Part shown: positions 1 through 5,131 of the stretch, in pieces
How the letters are laid out: the number at the start of each line of letters is the position of its first letter
Numbering within the stretch: position 1 is the first letter of the stretch
Source: Bdellovibrionales bacterium
Lineage (GTDB): Bacteria > Bdellovibrionota > Bdellovibrionia > Bdellovibrionales > UBA840
Direction: 5' to 3'
NCBI GenBank assembly: GCA_020434605.1
Contig: JAGRAL010000211.1
Span: 1 to 5,131, forward strand
DNA length: 5,131 nucleotides
Translations under genes and position numbers: made by a program
The notes under the pieces: generated by a model
Databases searched by the model: none
Told to the model about the DNA's origin: nothing
What the model saw: only the letters and a program-made list of their open reading frames with translations

Positions 1-2
1 CT

Positions 3-794
3 CGCGCCTCTCATGCGGCACAAGTACAATCTAGAGTTAAGAAGTTAGAAAAAATTGATAGAATCGAAGTCCCCGCCGAAGAACAAAGTATTAAATTTGA
101 ATGGCCTAAATCTCCTCGCGGCGGAAATGATGTGGTGGTTTTTGAAGACTTAAAAAAGATATGGTCTTCGACTGACAAAAAAGAAACCTTGGTTTTCTCT
201 GGAGCTTCCGCATTGGTTAGAAGGTTAGATCGTGTGGCCGTTGTGGGAGTAAATGGTGCTGGTAAATCTACCCTACTTAAAATCATAGCGGGCCATACAG
301 AGGCCACATCAGGTAATATTACAATAGGAGCTAGTACTGAGATTGGCTACTTTAGTCAGAATGCTTTGGATGTTTTAAATCCTAACAACACTGTCTTAGA
401 AGAAGTGCAAGCAAGCTTGCCGCACGCAAGTAATGGGTATTTACGAAGTCTTTTAGGATGTTTAAAATTTTCTGGAGATGAGGCTGACAAAAGAGTTTCT
501 ATCTTATCAGGTGGAGAAAAGAGCCGCGTAGTACTTGCTAAAATTTTAGCTCGCCCTACTAACCTTTTAATCTTAGATGAGCCAACCAACCATCTAGACA
601 TTGCTTCACGTGAAGTTCTATTAGAGGCTATTAAGACTTACGATGGAACCGTCTTGATTGTAAGTCACGATAGACACTTCTTACGTGAATTTACAACCAA
701 GGTTTTTGAGTTAGATAAAAATCAACTTGTTATTTACGATGGCGACTGGGATTACTACCTAGAAAAGAAAGATCAACTTTCTAATCTATCGTAA
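3..794 (+). CDS. ABC-F family ATPase, C-terminal half (5' partial)
   Basis: This is a soluble ABC-F protein, a family with two ATPase domains that binds the ribosome near the E site and acts as a translation factor or antibiotic-protection factor. Only the end of the inter-domain linker and the second ATPase domain are here; the frame is open from base 3, so the true start lies off the window. The linker (bases 3 to about 130) is charged and contains QVQSRVKKLEKIDRIEVP, typical of the ABC-F linker. Walker A GVNGAGKST is at 246-272, the Q-loop YFSQ near 347-358, the signature LSGGEKS at 504-524, Walker B with catalytic Glu in LDEPTNHLD at 573-599, and the H-loop His of SHDRH at 666-668. All catalytic motifs are intact. 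The protein ends soon after the domain (DWDYYLEKK), without a long C-terminal extension. A GTG at 132 could be mistaken for a start but lies mid-protein. The subfamily (EttA, Uup, YheS, YbiT or resistance type) cannot be fixed from this half. The family call is secure. Confidence 0.95.
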   Translation, partial: RASHAAQVQSRVKKLEKIDRIEVPAEEQSIKFEWPKSPRGGNDVVVFEDLKKIWSSTDKKETLVFSGASALVRRLDRVAVVGVNGAGKSTLLKIIAGHTEATSGNITIGASTEIGYFSQNALDVLNPNNTVLEEVQASLPHASNGYLRSLLGCLKFSGDEADKRVSILSGGEKSRVVLAKILARPTNLLILDEPTNHLDIASREVLLEAIKTYDGTVLIVSHDRHFLREFTTKVFELDKNQLVIYDGDWDYYLEKKDQLSNLS

Positions 795-806
795 ACGCAT
801 ACCAGA

Positions 807-2141
807 CTACTCGTTAACTGCTACCTCAGCATTTGAGGATCGCAGGATCGGATACACAGCGTAGCCGATACAACATAGCAGTAACGATAAACCACTAAGT
901 AGCGGCTTTTCTAAAACCACACTTCCTAAAATAAACAATGTACCTAAAATGGCAACTGCTGGCACAATTGGATATAGCGGTGTCTTATAACCTGAAAAAT
1001 TAATGTCTGCCCTACGTAGGCCTGTGAGCCCGAGCATAACTAAAACATAAAAGCCATAAACACTAAATAAAGCCAAGTCGGTTAGGACATCAGGATTTGC
1101 AAGCAGTATCATACTAGTTGCTATAAGGGCCTGTAGCAAAATAGCCGCAATCGGTGTGGCCGACTTTTTATGAAGACGTGTTAAAAATTGAAGCCTTGGG
1201 TACTTACCGGTGAGGGCAATCGCATAAGGAATTCGCGGAGAAGATAGTATACTACCATTTAAACAACCGAAGATAGAGATTATAATTCCTAAGCTTACTA
1301 TTTTTCCACCCAAAGAACCAAATAAGGTTTCGGCTGCAAACAAAGAAACATTTGAACTATTCTGTTGAATTACATCTAAAGAAAGTAGTGCAAAAAGAGC
1401 TACGTTAATCAATACATAAACCACAATCACCACCACTAAACCACCTACTATTGCTTTAGGTAAATTGCGACTGGCATCTTTTAACTCTCCCGCCACATTT
1501 CCAACTAATATCCATCCATCATAGGCCCAAAGGGTTGCAAGAATTGCTAAGCCAAAACTGGCAAAACTAAATGTCTCGGCTGCATTGACTGCTTCAGTAG
1601 AAAAAATATTTTGCTGAATATCTCCGTAGATTAAGCCAAAAATACCTATCATTAAAATAGGTACAAATTTTATAACCGTAGACACTCTTTGCACTAAACC
1701 ACCGTATTTTGTACCAATGATATTGACCACTGTTAAAAACGTTAGTGTGACTAGTGCTAAAACAATTGTATATCTTGTATCAAAAGAAAAAAAACCTATG
1801 ACAAGTGACGAGAAATAAAGAGATAAAGCACCCATCAAACCAGGGCCGTATATTAGTGTAAAAATCCAGCCAGCAGTAAATGCTAATCTGTCTCCGTAGA
1901 TTTCTTTCATGTAGACAAAAACCCCACCTGTTTTTGGAATTCTTGCCGCCACCTCAGCCACGGTCAAGCCACTAGCCAATGTTATTAGTCCTCCAATGAT
2001 CCAAGCTAATAAGGAAATTTTGGCAGAATGGGTTTGCATCAAGACTATCGCAGGCTTTACAAAAACGCCCGAGCCAATCACAATACCTACCACAACACAA
2101 AAAGCCGAAAATAAACCCAAATCCTTACGTAATGTCTGCAT
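807..2141 (-). CDS. APC-superfamily amino acid permease (LAT/SteT-like)
   Basis: This is a complete 444-residue inner-membrane transporter, the usual size for the amino acid-polyamine-organocation superfamily, and hydrophobic throughout with about 12 expected membrane helices. The first helix has the family motif GSGVF at residues 23-27, where the unwound segment binds the substrate amine and carboxylate. PKTGGVFVYMKEIYG at 69-83 and LWAYDGW near 205-211 resemble the LAT branch, which includes heteromeric exchangers and the Bacillus Ser/Thr exchanger SteT. By analogy it imports or exchanges a neutral amino acid; the actual substrate is not visible. The ATG is well supported: a Shine-Dalgarno AAGGGAG (plus-strand 2148-2154) lies six bases upstream. 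The stop is TAG. The gene is convergent with the ABC-F gene, 12 bases away, and divergent from the lipoprotein gene. No biosynthetic or regulatory gene lies beside it to hint at the substrate. The family is confident; the SteT-like label is only a resemblance. Confidence 0.9.
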   Translation of the reverse strand: MQTLRKDLGLFSAFCVVVGIVIGSGVFVKPAIVLMQTHSAKISLLAWIIGGLITLASGLTVAEVAARIPKTGGVFVYMKEIYGDRLAFTAGWIFTLIYGPGLMGALSLYFSSLVIGFFSFDTRYTIVLALVTLTFLTVVNIIGTKYGGLVQRVSTVIKFVPILMIGIFGLIYGDIQQNIFSTEAVNAAETFSFASFGLAILATLWAYDGWILVGNVAGELKDASRNLPKAIVGGLVVVIVVYVLINVALFALLSLDVIQQNSSNVSLFAAETLFGSLGGKIVSLGIIISIFGCLNGSILSSPRIPYAIALTGKYPRLQFLTRLHKKSATPIAAILLQALIATSMILLANPDVLTDLALFSVYGFYVLVMLGLTGLRRADINFSGYKTPLYPIVPAVAILGTLFILGSVVLEKPLLSGLSLLLCCIGYAVYPILRSSNAEVAVNE

Positions 2142-2147
2142 TTAAAA

Positions 2148-2154
2148 CTCCCTT
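2148..2154 (-). promoter_or_regulatory. Shine-Dalgarno site of the permease gene
   Basis: On the minus strand the sequence reads AAGGGAG, six bases before the ATG at 2141. It is a near-consensus ribosome binding site and fixes the permease start. Confidence 0.8.
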
Positions 2155-2218
2155 AACGAGGGCTGAAATTACAAAGAACTTATCTATAAGAGTACGGGAT
2201 AAAAAAAATCCTATCTTT

Positions 2219-2224
2219 ATTATA
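2219..2224 (-). promoter_or_regulatory. candidate -10 element for the permease gene
   Basis: The minus strand reads TATAAT, a perfect -10 hexamer, about 78 bases upstream of the permease ATG. No good -35 hexamer sits 16-18 bases further upstream (CCAGAA at the 17-base spacing), so the promoter call is tentative. A 12-base palindrome, CTTATCTATAAG (2179-2190), lies in the resulting leader and could be a regulator site or chance. Confidence 0.4.
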
Positions 2225-2258
2225 TGGTAAATCAATAAAGCTTCTGGGAAGCCATCAC

Positions 2259-2291
2259 GGCCACTGTTAAACTTGGCCAAAAAGGCCTTTT
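2259..2291 (+). repeat. GGCC inverted repeats with T-run
   Basis: GGCCA (2259-2263) can pair with TGGCC (2274-2278) around a 10-base loop. Alternatively GGCC at 2275-2278 can pair with GGCC at 2284-2287 around AAAAA, followed by TTTT. The stems are only 4-5 bp and no plus-strand gene lies upstream to terminate, so a terminator role is doubtful. It may be a remnant or a structured leader element. Confidence 0.3.
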
Positions 2292-2406
2292 CTATTAATC
2301 GTGGTTATAGAAGGGGGCGATTTTTTATTTTAGTTCCATTTGATGAGGGCAACTTAAAAGTGACAGAAATTGTCTCAGTGTAAAGGCTCCTCCCCCTCAA
2401 ATCTAA

Positions 2407-2412
2407 TATAGT
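2407..2412 (+). promoter_or_regulatory. weak candidate -10 element for the lipoprotein gene
   Basis: TATAGT matches five of six bases of the sigma70 -10 consensus and would start transcription near 2418-2420, inside the first arm of the leader hairpin. No recognisable -35 is found at 16-18 bases upstream, so the call is weak. Confidence 0.3.
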
Positions 2413-2415
2413 AGC

Positions 2416-2442
2416 GAGAGGCTGGCACAAAGGCTGCTTCTC
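2416..2442 (+). other. leader hairpin before the lipoprotein gene
   Basis: GAGAGGC (2416-2422) pairs with GCTTCTC (2436-2442) as seven base pairs including one G-U, around a 13-base loop. It ends 11 bases before the Shine-Dalgarno GAGGAG, leaving that site exposed. If transcription starts close to here it would be a 5'-end stabilising hairpin; this is inference from pairing alone. Confidence 0.35.
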
Positions 2443-2464
2443 ATATAGGTGTTGAGGAGAATTT

Positions 2465-2791
2465 ATGGAAAAACTAATGAATAGAATTATGCAAACAGGA
2501 ATTATCGTACTTTCGTTGTCAGGCTTTATCGCTTGTAGCGAAATCGAGGCAATCAAGCCTAAGGCACACGGAAAACCTACTTTTACAGGGGAACCAAAAA
2601 CAGCATGTGCACTTGATACTTCCTTATTAGAAGATGCAAAAGACCTAAGCTTACAAGCACAATCAGCTAAGCCAGTAACATTACTTAGATCAACACAAAT
2701 CTTATTAAATCATTACGGTGTGGATTTAAGCTGTTTTACAGATGCATTCACAGGCCCAGTATTTGAAGTAGCTGAAGCTAAGTTTTCTTGA
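2465..2791 (+). CDS. putative lipoprotein, N-terminal part ending at in-frame TGA
   Basis: I do not recognise this protein. The 108-residue product starts with a lipoprotein-like signal: charged residues, then a hydrophobic run (residues 8-23) ending in SGFIAC, with Cys24 as the expected lipidation site. The lipobox is imperfect because Phe, not Leu, is at -3. Residue +2 is Ser, which under the E. coli rule would favour the outer membrane. The mature part is soluble, with Cys48 and Cys90 as possible disulfide partners. The start is well supported by GAGGAG at 2454-2459, five bases before the ATG; later Met5 and Met9 would shorten the signal. The gene stops at TGA 2789-2791, but the same frame stays open to 3163, with coding-like sequence that lacks its own good ribosome site. 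I therefore think this is the first part of a gene of about 232 codons. No function is assigned. Confidence 0.65.
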   Translation: MEKLMNRIMQTGIIVLSLSGFIACSEIEAIKPKAHGKPTFTGEPKTACALDTSLLEDAKDLSLQAQSAKPVTLLRSTQILLNHYGVDLSCFTDAFTGPVFEVAEAKFS

Positions 2792-2815
2792 CAGCAAGGT
2801 AGTACTGCTGAAAAC
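2782..2815 (+). other. stem-loop enclosing the in-frame TGA
   Basis: GTTTTC (2782-2787) can pair with GAAAAC (2810-2815), and AGCA (2793-2796) with TGCT (2806-2809), around a 9-base loop. The TGA at 2789-2791 falls in the unpaired bulge TTGAC between the two stems. The base after the TGA is C, a context known to be a leaky stop in E. coli. The pairing is seen directly; any role in readthrough is inference. Confidence 0.35.
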
Positions 2816-3163
2816 ATGAATATCGGCTTTTTATTAAGTATTAACATCCACGAAGTACAAAAGACATATCACTTTGACTCTAAAAATGCGAAATCAATTG
2901 ATGTTCAATTTCCAAGAGTTCAAATTGGCGAGATCAACTCTACTACAGTTAACCCAAGTGAGGCTGGTGAAGGTACACAAATCCAAGCTGAGTTCGAGTT
3001 TGAAAAAGACAATTTAATTGTAGCTTTAATTAAAGTCGACCAACAACTTAACCTATGGGAAGCGACAGTAATCATCCGTGACAAGGCACTAAGTGACGAC
3101 GATGAAAACAACTACTACGAATTAGGAACCTTTGAAGTTAGTTTAGATAACACTAATTTATAA
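2816..3163 (+). CDS. C-terminal part of the interrupted lipoprotein gene
   Basis: This 115-residue stretch is in the same frame as the lipoprotein gene upstream and is separated from its TGA by only eight sense codons. It begins at the first ATG after the stop, but there is no convincing Shine-Dalgarno: AAGGTAG at 2796-2802 is 13 bases away and inside a hairpin arm and loop. The sequence looks like a soluble beta-rich domain, with alternating hydrophobic and polar residues and an acidic turn DDDENN near its end. It has no signal peptide and no Cys, so as a separate protein it would stay in the cytoplasm, unlike the lipoprotein half. The best reading is the distal portion of one gene covering 2465-3163, either now broken or made by readthrough. 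A strong terminator follows the TAA. Homology is unknown, and independent translation from 2816 is possible but weakly supported. Confidence 0.5.
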   Translation: MNIGFLLSINIHEVQKTYHFDSKNAKSIDVQFPRVQIGEINSTTVNPSEAGEGTQIQAEFEFEKDNLIVALIKVDQQLNLWEATVIIRDKALSDDDENNYYELGTFEVSLDNTNL

Positions 3164-3187
3164 GTCACGCCCCCCTAAATTCACTCT

Positions 3188-3220
3188 AAAGAGCCATAGC
3201 ATATTTGCTGTGGCTTTTTT
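3188..3220 (+). terminator. strong intrinsic terminator after the lipoprotein gene
   Basis: AGCCATAGCA (3192-3201) pairs with TGCTGTGGCT (3206-3215) as ten base pairs with one T-G, around the loop TATT. It is followed by six T residues (3215-3220), and AAAG upstream can extend the stem into the T-run. It lies 28 bases after the TAA at 3161-3163 and separates this unit from tcdA. Confidence 0.9.
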
Positions 3221-3247
3221 ATTTATACGATATTAAACATTTTACCT

Positions 3248-3253
3248 TACAAT
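3248..3253 (+). promoter_or_regulatory. candidate -10 element for tcdA
   Basis: TACAAT matches five of six bases of the -10 consensus, about 50 bases before the tcdA ATG and just after the preceding terminator. The -35 region is poor. A second possible -10, TGTAAT at 3283-3288, would give a nearly leaderless transcript. Neither is decisive. Confidence 0.35.
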
Positions 3254-3301
3254 AAAAAAGCTTTCCAAACCTAGGTTCACGATGTAATCCATCCATTAAG
3301 T

Positions 3302-4084
3302 ATGTTGATAGATGCAAATAACCCCATTCAAAAAGACCGCTTTTCGGGAATTGAGCGCTTGTTAGGGCAAAACGCTCTTTTACGCCTAAAAGAAGCTCGT
3401 GTGCTAATTGTAGGATTGGGTGGGGTTGGCTCTTGGGCAGCCGAATCGCTTGCTAGATCAGGAGTGGGCCATATGACTCTTGTAGACTATGATGAGGTTT
3501 GTATTACAAACACCAATCGTCAACTACATGCTCTGACCTCTACAGTAGGAAAAAAAAAAACCAATGTATTAAAAGATCGCCTATTAGATATTAATCCCGA
3601 GTCTGACATCAAAACAATAGAGGATTTTTTCTCTTCAGATTCTCTTGATTCAATTTTTTCTAGCCCCTTTGACCTTGTGATCGACGCTATAGACGCATTA
3701 AGTGCTAAAGCTCTACTTATAAAAACTTGCCGCGATAAAAACATTCCTGTTGTTACCACTGGTGGCGCTGGTGGAAAGACAGATCCAACAAAGATTGCTA
3801 TTGAGGATCTTGCTAAAACTATCAATGACCCTCTTTTACAAAAACTAAGAAAGTACTTACGACAAAAGCTAGAATTCCCACGAGGAAAACGCGCAAAGTT
3901 TGGTGTGCAAGCAGTTTACTCTACTGAGCTCCCCTCTTTACCCGATTCTTGTGAACCCTCTGACGTGGCAGGAAAGTTAGACTGTGCTACAGGTTACGGT
4001 ACTGCCAGCTATATCACTGCAAGTTTTGGCTTTTTTGCTGCCTACCAAGCCGTTAAAATTTTGGTAGAAGATAAAGATCGCTAA
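3302..4084 (+). CDS. tcdA: tRNA threonylcarbamoyladenosine dehydratase
   Basis: TcdA (CsdL/YgdL) is a ThiF/E1-like enzyme that uses ATP to dehydrate t6A at position 37 of ANN-decoding tRNAs to the cyclic form ct6A. The 260 residues are close to the roughly 268 of E. coli TcdA, and the family segments appear in order: DRFSGIERLLG at the N-terminus, the nucleotide-binding loop VGLGGVGSWAAESLAR (residues 36-51), VDYDEVCITNTNRQLHA (61-77), VIDAIDALSAKALLIKTCR, VTTGGAGGKTDPTKI, DLAKTINDPLLQKLR, and LDCATGYGTASYITASFGF near the C-terminus. It is cytosolic. The ATG at 3302 is the first possible start after an upstream in-frame TAG at 3272-3274 and lies ten residues before the conserved DRFSGIERL, so it fits, but there is no Shine-Dalgarno. 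A run of 11 A residues (3550-3560, encoding Gly-Lys-Lys-Lys-Thr) is an unusual slippage-prone site. No CsdA or CsdE partner gene is adjacent. The identification is confident. Confidence 0.95.
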   Translation: MLIDANNPIQKDRFSGIERLLGQNALLRLKEARVLIVGLGGVGSWAAESLARSGVGHMTLVDYDEVCITNTNRQLHALTSTVGKKKTNVLKDRLLDINPESDIKTIEDFFSSDSLDSIFSSPFDLVIDAIDALSAKALLIKTCRDKNIPVVTTGGAGGKTDPTKIAIEDLAKTINDPLLQKLRKYLRQKLEFPRGKRAKFGVQAVYSTELPSLPDSCEPSDVAGKLDCATGYGTASYITASFGFFAAYQAVKILVEDKDR

Positions 4085-4140
4085 CAAAAAATTTTCATAA
4101 TCTTATCAACACCCTTTCCTTACTAAGTTCCTAGCTGGAC

Positions 4141-4172
4141 GCTTTTACAAGTAATTCTAAATACTTAAAAGC
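4141..4172. repeat. imperfect palindrome upstream of folE2 promoter
   Basis: GCTTTT (4141-4146) pairs with AAAAGC (4167-4172), and AAGTA (4149-4153) with TACTT (4162-4166), with a 2-base bulge and an 8-base centre. There is no T-run on either side, so it does not look like an intrinsic terminator for tcdA. It ends five bases before the -35 of the folE2 promoter, a suitable place for a regulator site. Confidence 0.45.
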
Positions 4173-4177
4173 ATATC

Positions 4178-4206
4178 CTGACAAAAGTTCTATGCAAAAA
4201 TAGGAT
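4178..4206 (+). promoter_or_regulatory. sigma70-like promoter of folE2
   Basis: The -35 CTGACA (4178-4183, five of six consensus bases) and the -10 TAGGAT (4201-4206, four of six) are separated by the ideal 17 bases. Transcription would begin near 4213, leaving a leader of about 57 bases before the folE2 ATG. It is the best promoter match I found in the window. Confidence 0.6.
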
Positions 4207-4259
4207 TAAAATACTTGGTATATGACGGTTTTTAAGGTAAACGTATGCCCTATCGATCT

Positions 4260-4265
4260 AAAGGA
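4260..4265 (+). promoter_or_regulatory. ribosome binding site choosing the folE2 start
   Basis: AAAGGA lies four bases before the ATG at 4270, slightly close but usable. An in-frame upstream ATG at 4222 has only AGGA 16 bases away, so 4270 is preferred. Confidence 0.65.
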
Positions 4266-4269
4266 ATAT

Positions 4270-5131
4270 ATGCTTACAACTGAATCAAATAACAAAAAAA
4301 ACCTTCCAGATATTGCCAAGTCCACTAAAGGGGATTTAGCCATAGCTCTTGATCGAGTAGGAATGACAGCAGTAGAGCTTCCTCTACATTTAGTTGTTAA
4401 TGAGCAAAAAGTTACTGTGCCAGCTCGTGCCGATATGTTTGTGAACCTAGCGGACGCAAAAGCCAAAGGCATTCACATGTCTAGGCTATTTCTAGAAGCT
4501 CAAGATAGTTTTGAGAAAAATACCTTAAACATAGCCTTGGTTAAAAAAATACTGACTCACTTTATTAGCTCACACAAAGGTTTAAGCACTAGTGCTCAGC
4601 TTAGGCTGAGATTTGAACTTTTAGTACTACGCCCCGCTCTACTTAGCGATTATGCAGGTTGGAGATCTTACCCTGTTGAAATTGATACGAAACTTGAAGA
4701 TGGTGAGTTTAATATTTCTGTTGGACTTGAGGTTTTATACTCAAGTACTTGCCCATGCTCTGCAGCCCTTTCGAGACAACTTATTCAAGAGCATTTTAAA
4801 AACGCATTTAAAGATAAAACTATTGATGTTGATACCGTTCACGATTGGCTTGGAAAGAGCGAAAATATTGTGGCAACTCCACACTCACAAAGAAGTGAAG
4901 CAAAAGTAAAGTTGCGATTAGACAATGAAATTGAAAATTTTGATTTTGTTAAGTTTATCGACTTACTAGAGCAAAGCTTAGCAACTCCTGTGCAAACAGC
5001 TGTAAAGCGCGAAGACGAACAAGAATTTGCTCGCTTAAATGCAAGCAACCTTATGTTCTGCGAAGATGCCGCTAGAAAACTGCACTCAGCTTTAAATAAC
5101 GAGGATAGTATCGTAGATTTTTGGTTACAAG
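4270..5131 (+). CDS. folE2: GTP cyclohydrolase FolE2, type IB (3' partial)
   Basis: FolE2 converts GTP to 7,8-dihydroneopterin triphosphate, the first step of folate synthesis and also a source for queuosine-type tRNA modifications. Unlike zinc-dependent FolE it can work with other metals. The 287 codons present match the family in order: LPDI near the N-terminus, ALDRVGM (residues 26-32), KGIHMSRLF (66-74), LRPALLSDYAGWRSYPVEI, the catalytic Cys region SSTCPCSAALSR (Cys161 and Cys163), the His motif PHSQRSEAKV (His205), and the distal NLMFCEDAAR. The window ends at DFWLQ, just where the family has a final segment of about 25 residues, so little is missing. The start at 4270 puts the LPDI motif at residues 12-15, as expected; an in-frame ATG at 4222 would add 16 residues that are not family-like. 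It has its own promoter 185 bases after tcdA, so it is probably a separate unit. The identification is confident. Confidence 0.95.
   Translation, partial: MLTTESNNKKNLPDIAKSTKGDLAIALDRVGMTAVELPLHLVVNEQKVTVPARADMFVNLADAKAKGIHMSRLFLEAQDSFEKNTLNIALVKKILTHFISSHKGLSTSAQLRLRFELLVLRPALLSDYAGWRSYPVEIDTKLEDGEFNISVGLEVLYSSTCPCSAALSRQLIQEHFKNAFKDKTIDVDTVHDWLGKSENIVATPHSQRSEAKVKLRLDNEIENFDFVKFIDLLEQSLATPVQTAVKREDEQEFARLNASNLMFCEDAARKLHSALNNEDSIVDFWLQ

Larger units (their letters stand above)
2142..2464. other. divergent intergenic region, no gene seen
   Basis: This 323-base stretch separates the permease start (minus strand) from the lipoprotein start (plus strand). No reading frame in it has both a ribosome binding site and protein-like content. 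It holds the permease leader and candidate -10. It also has GGCC-containing inverted repeats at 2259-2287: GGCCA 2259-2263 pairs with TGGCC 2274-2278, and another GGCC at 2284-2287 is followed by TTTT. A GACA-N5-TGTC inverted repeat sits at 2362-2374. A leader hairpin and a strong Shine-Dalgarno lie just before the lipoprotein gene. Three copies of AGGCT (2384, 2419 region, 2431) are probably chance. Confidence 0.7.

Noticed and set aside
132..134. GTG as the start of a short ATPase gene
   Set aside because: The frame is open back to base 3 and encodes the characteristic ABC-F linker, so the GTG is an internal Val codon.
824..838. CCTCA/TGAGG hairpin as a bidirectional terminator
   Set aside because: There is no T-run on either strand, the stem is only five pairs, and it is inside the permease coding end.
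2305..2556. Minus-strand open frame of 83 codons overlapping the lipoprotein start
   Set aside because: It lies antisense to a signal peptide with a good start, has no family-like sequence, and its own start has no clear ribosome site. It is treated as a shadow.
2789..2791. TGA read as selenocysteine or as Trp under an alternative code
   Set aside because: There is no Cys or redox motif next to the site and the hairpin spacing is wrong for a bacterial selenocysteine element. Neighbouring genes use TGG for Trp and end at ordinary stops, so no recoding is needed.
4222..4269. Upstream in-frame ATG extending folE2 by 16 residues
   Set aside because: It has no ribosome site at proper spacing and the extension is not family-like; 4270 has AAAGGA directly upstream.
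4652..4909. Plus-strand open frame of 85 codons inside folE2
   Set aside because: It is out of frame within the highly family-matching folE2 sequence, so it is a shadow.

Overview
The window is an AT-rich bacterial chromosome segment, roughly 40% G+C by eye. It carries housekeeping-type genes plus one unrecognised envelope gene. The standard genetic code fits: Trp is TGG in the permease and in folE2, and other genes end in TAA or TAG. A lipoprotein-type signal peptide, folE2 and tcdA suit a Gram-negative-type bacterium. A member of Bdellovibrionota or a similar former deltaproteobacterium is possible, but nothing here proves the lineage. No rRNA, tRNA, CRISPR array, insertion sequence or transposase was seen.

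Layout: (1) positions 3-794, plus strand, the C-terminal half of an ABC-F ATPase that is cut by the left edge. (2) Positions 807-2141, minus strand, a complete APC-superfamily amino acid permease. It meets the ABC-F gene tail to tail with only 12 bases between the stop codons. (3) Positions 2142-2464, a 323-base divergent intergenic region with promoter-like and hairpin elements but no convincing gene. (4) Positions 2465-3163, plus strand, an unrecognised putative lipoprotein whose reading frame is broken by one in-frame TGA at 2789-2791. The same frame continues open to 3163 and is followed by a strong intrinsic terminator. (5) Positions 3302-4084, plus strand, tcdA, a tRNA t6A37 dehydratase of the ThiF/E1-like family. 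(6) Positions 4270-5131, plus strand, folE2, the type IB GTP cyclohydrolase, cut by the right edge close to its expected C-terminus and preceded by a recognisable sigma70-like promoter.

The genes do not form one obvious system. The ABC-F protein (translation), TcdA (tRNA position 37) and FolE2 (folate, and possibly queuosine precursors) all touch translation or tRNA modification, but spacing and promoters suggest separate transcription units. The part most worth a second look is the lipoprotein gene. Its TGA has a C as the next base and lies in the bulge of a predicted stem-loop. This could be a simple nonsense mutation, a sequencing error or leaky readthrough. Recoding as selenocysteine looks unlikely. 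Other leads are an 11-A run inside tcdA and a long imperfect palindrome just upstream of the folE2 promoter.
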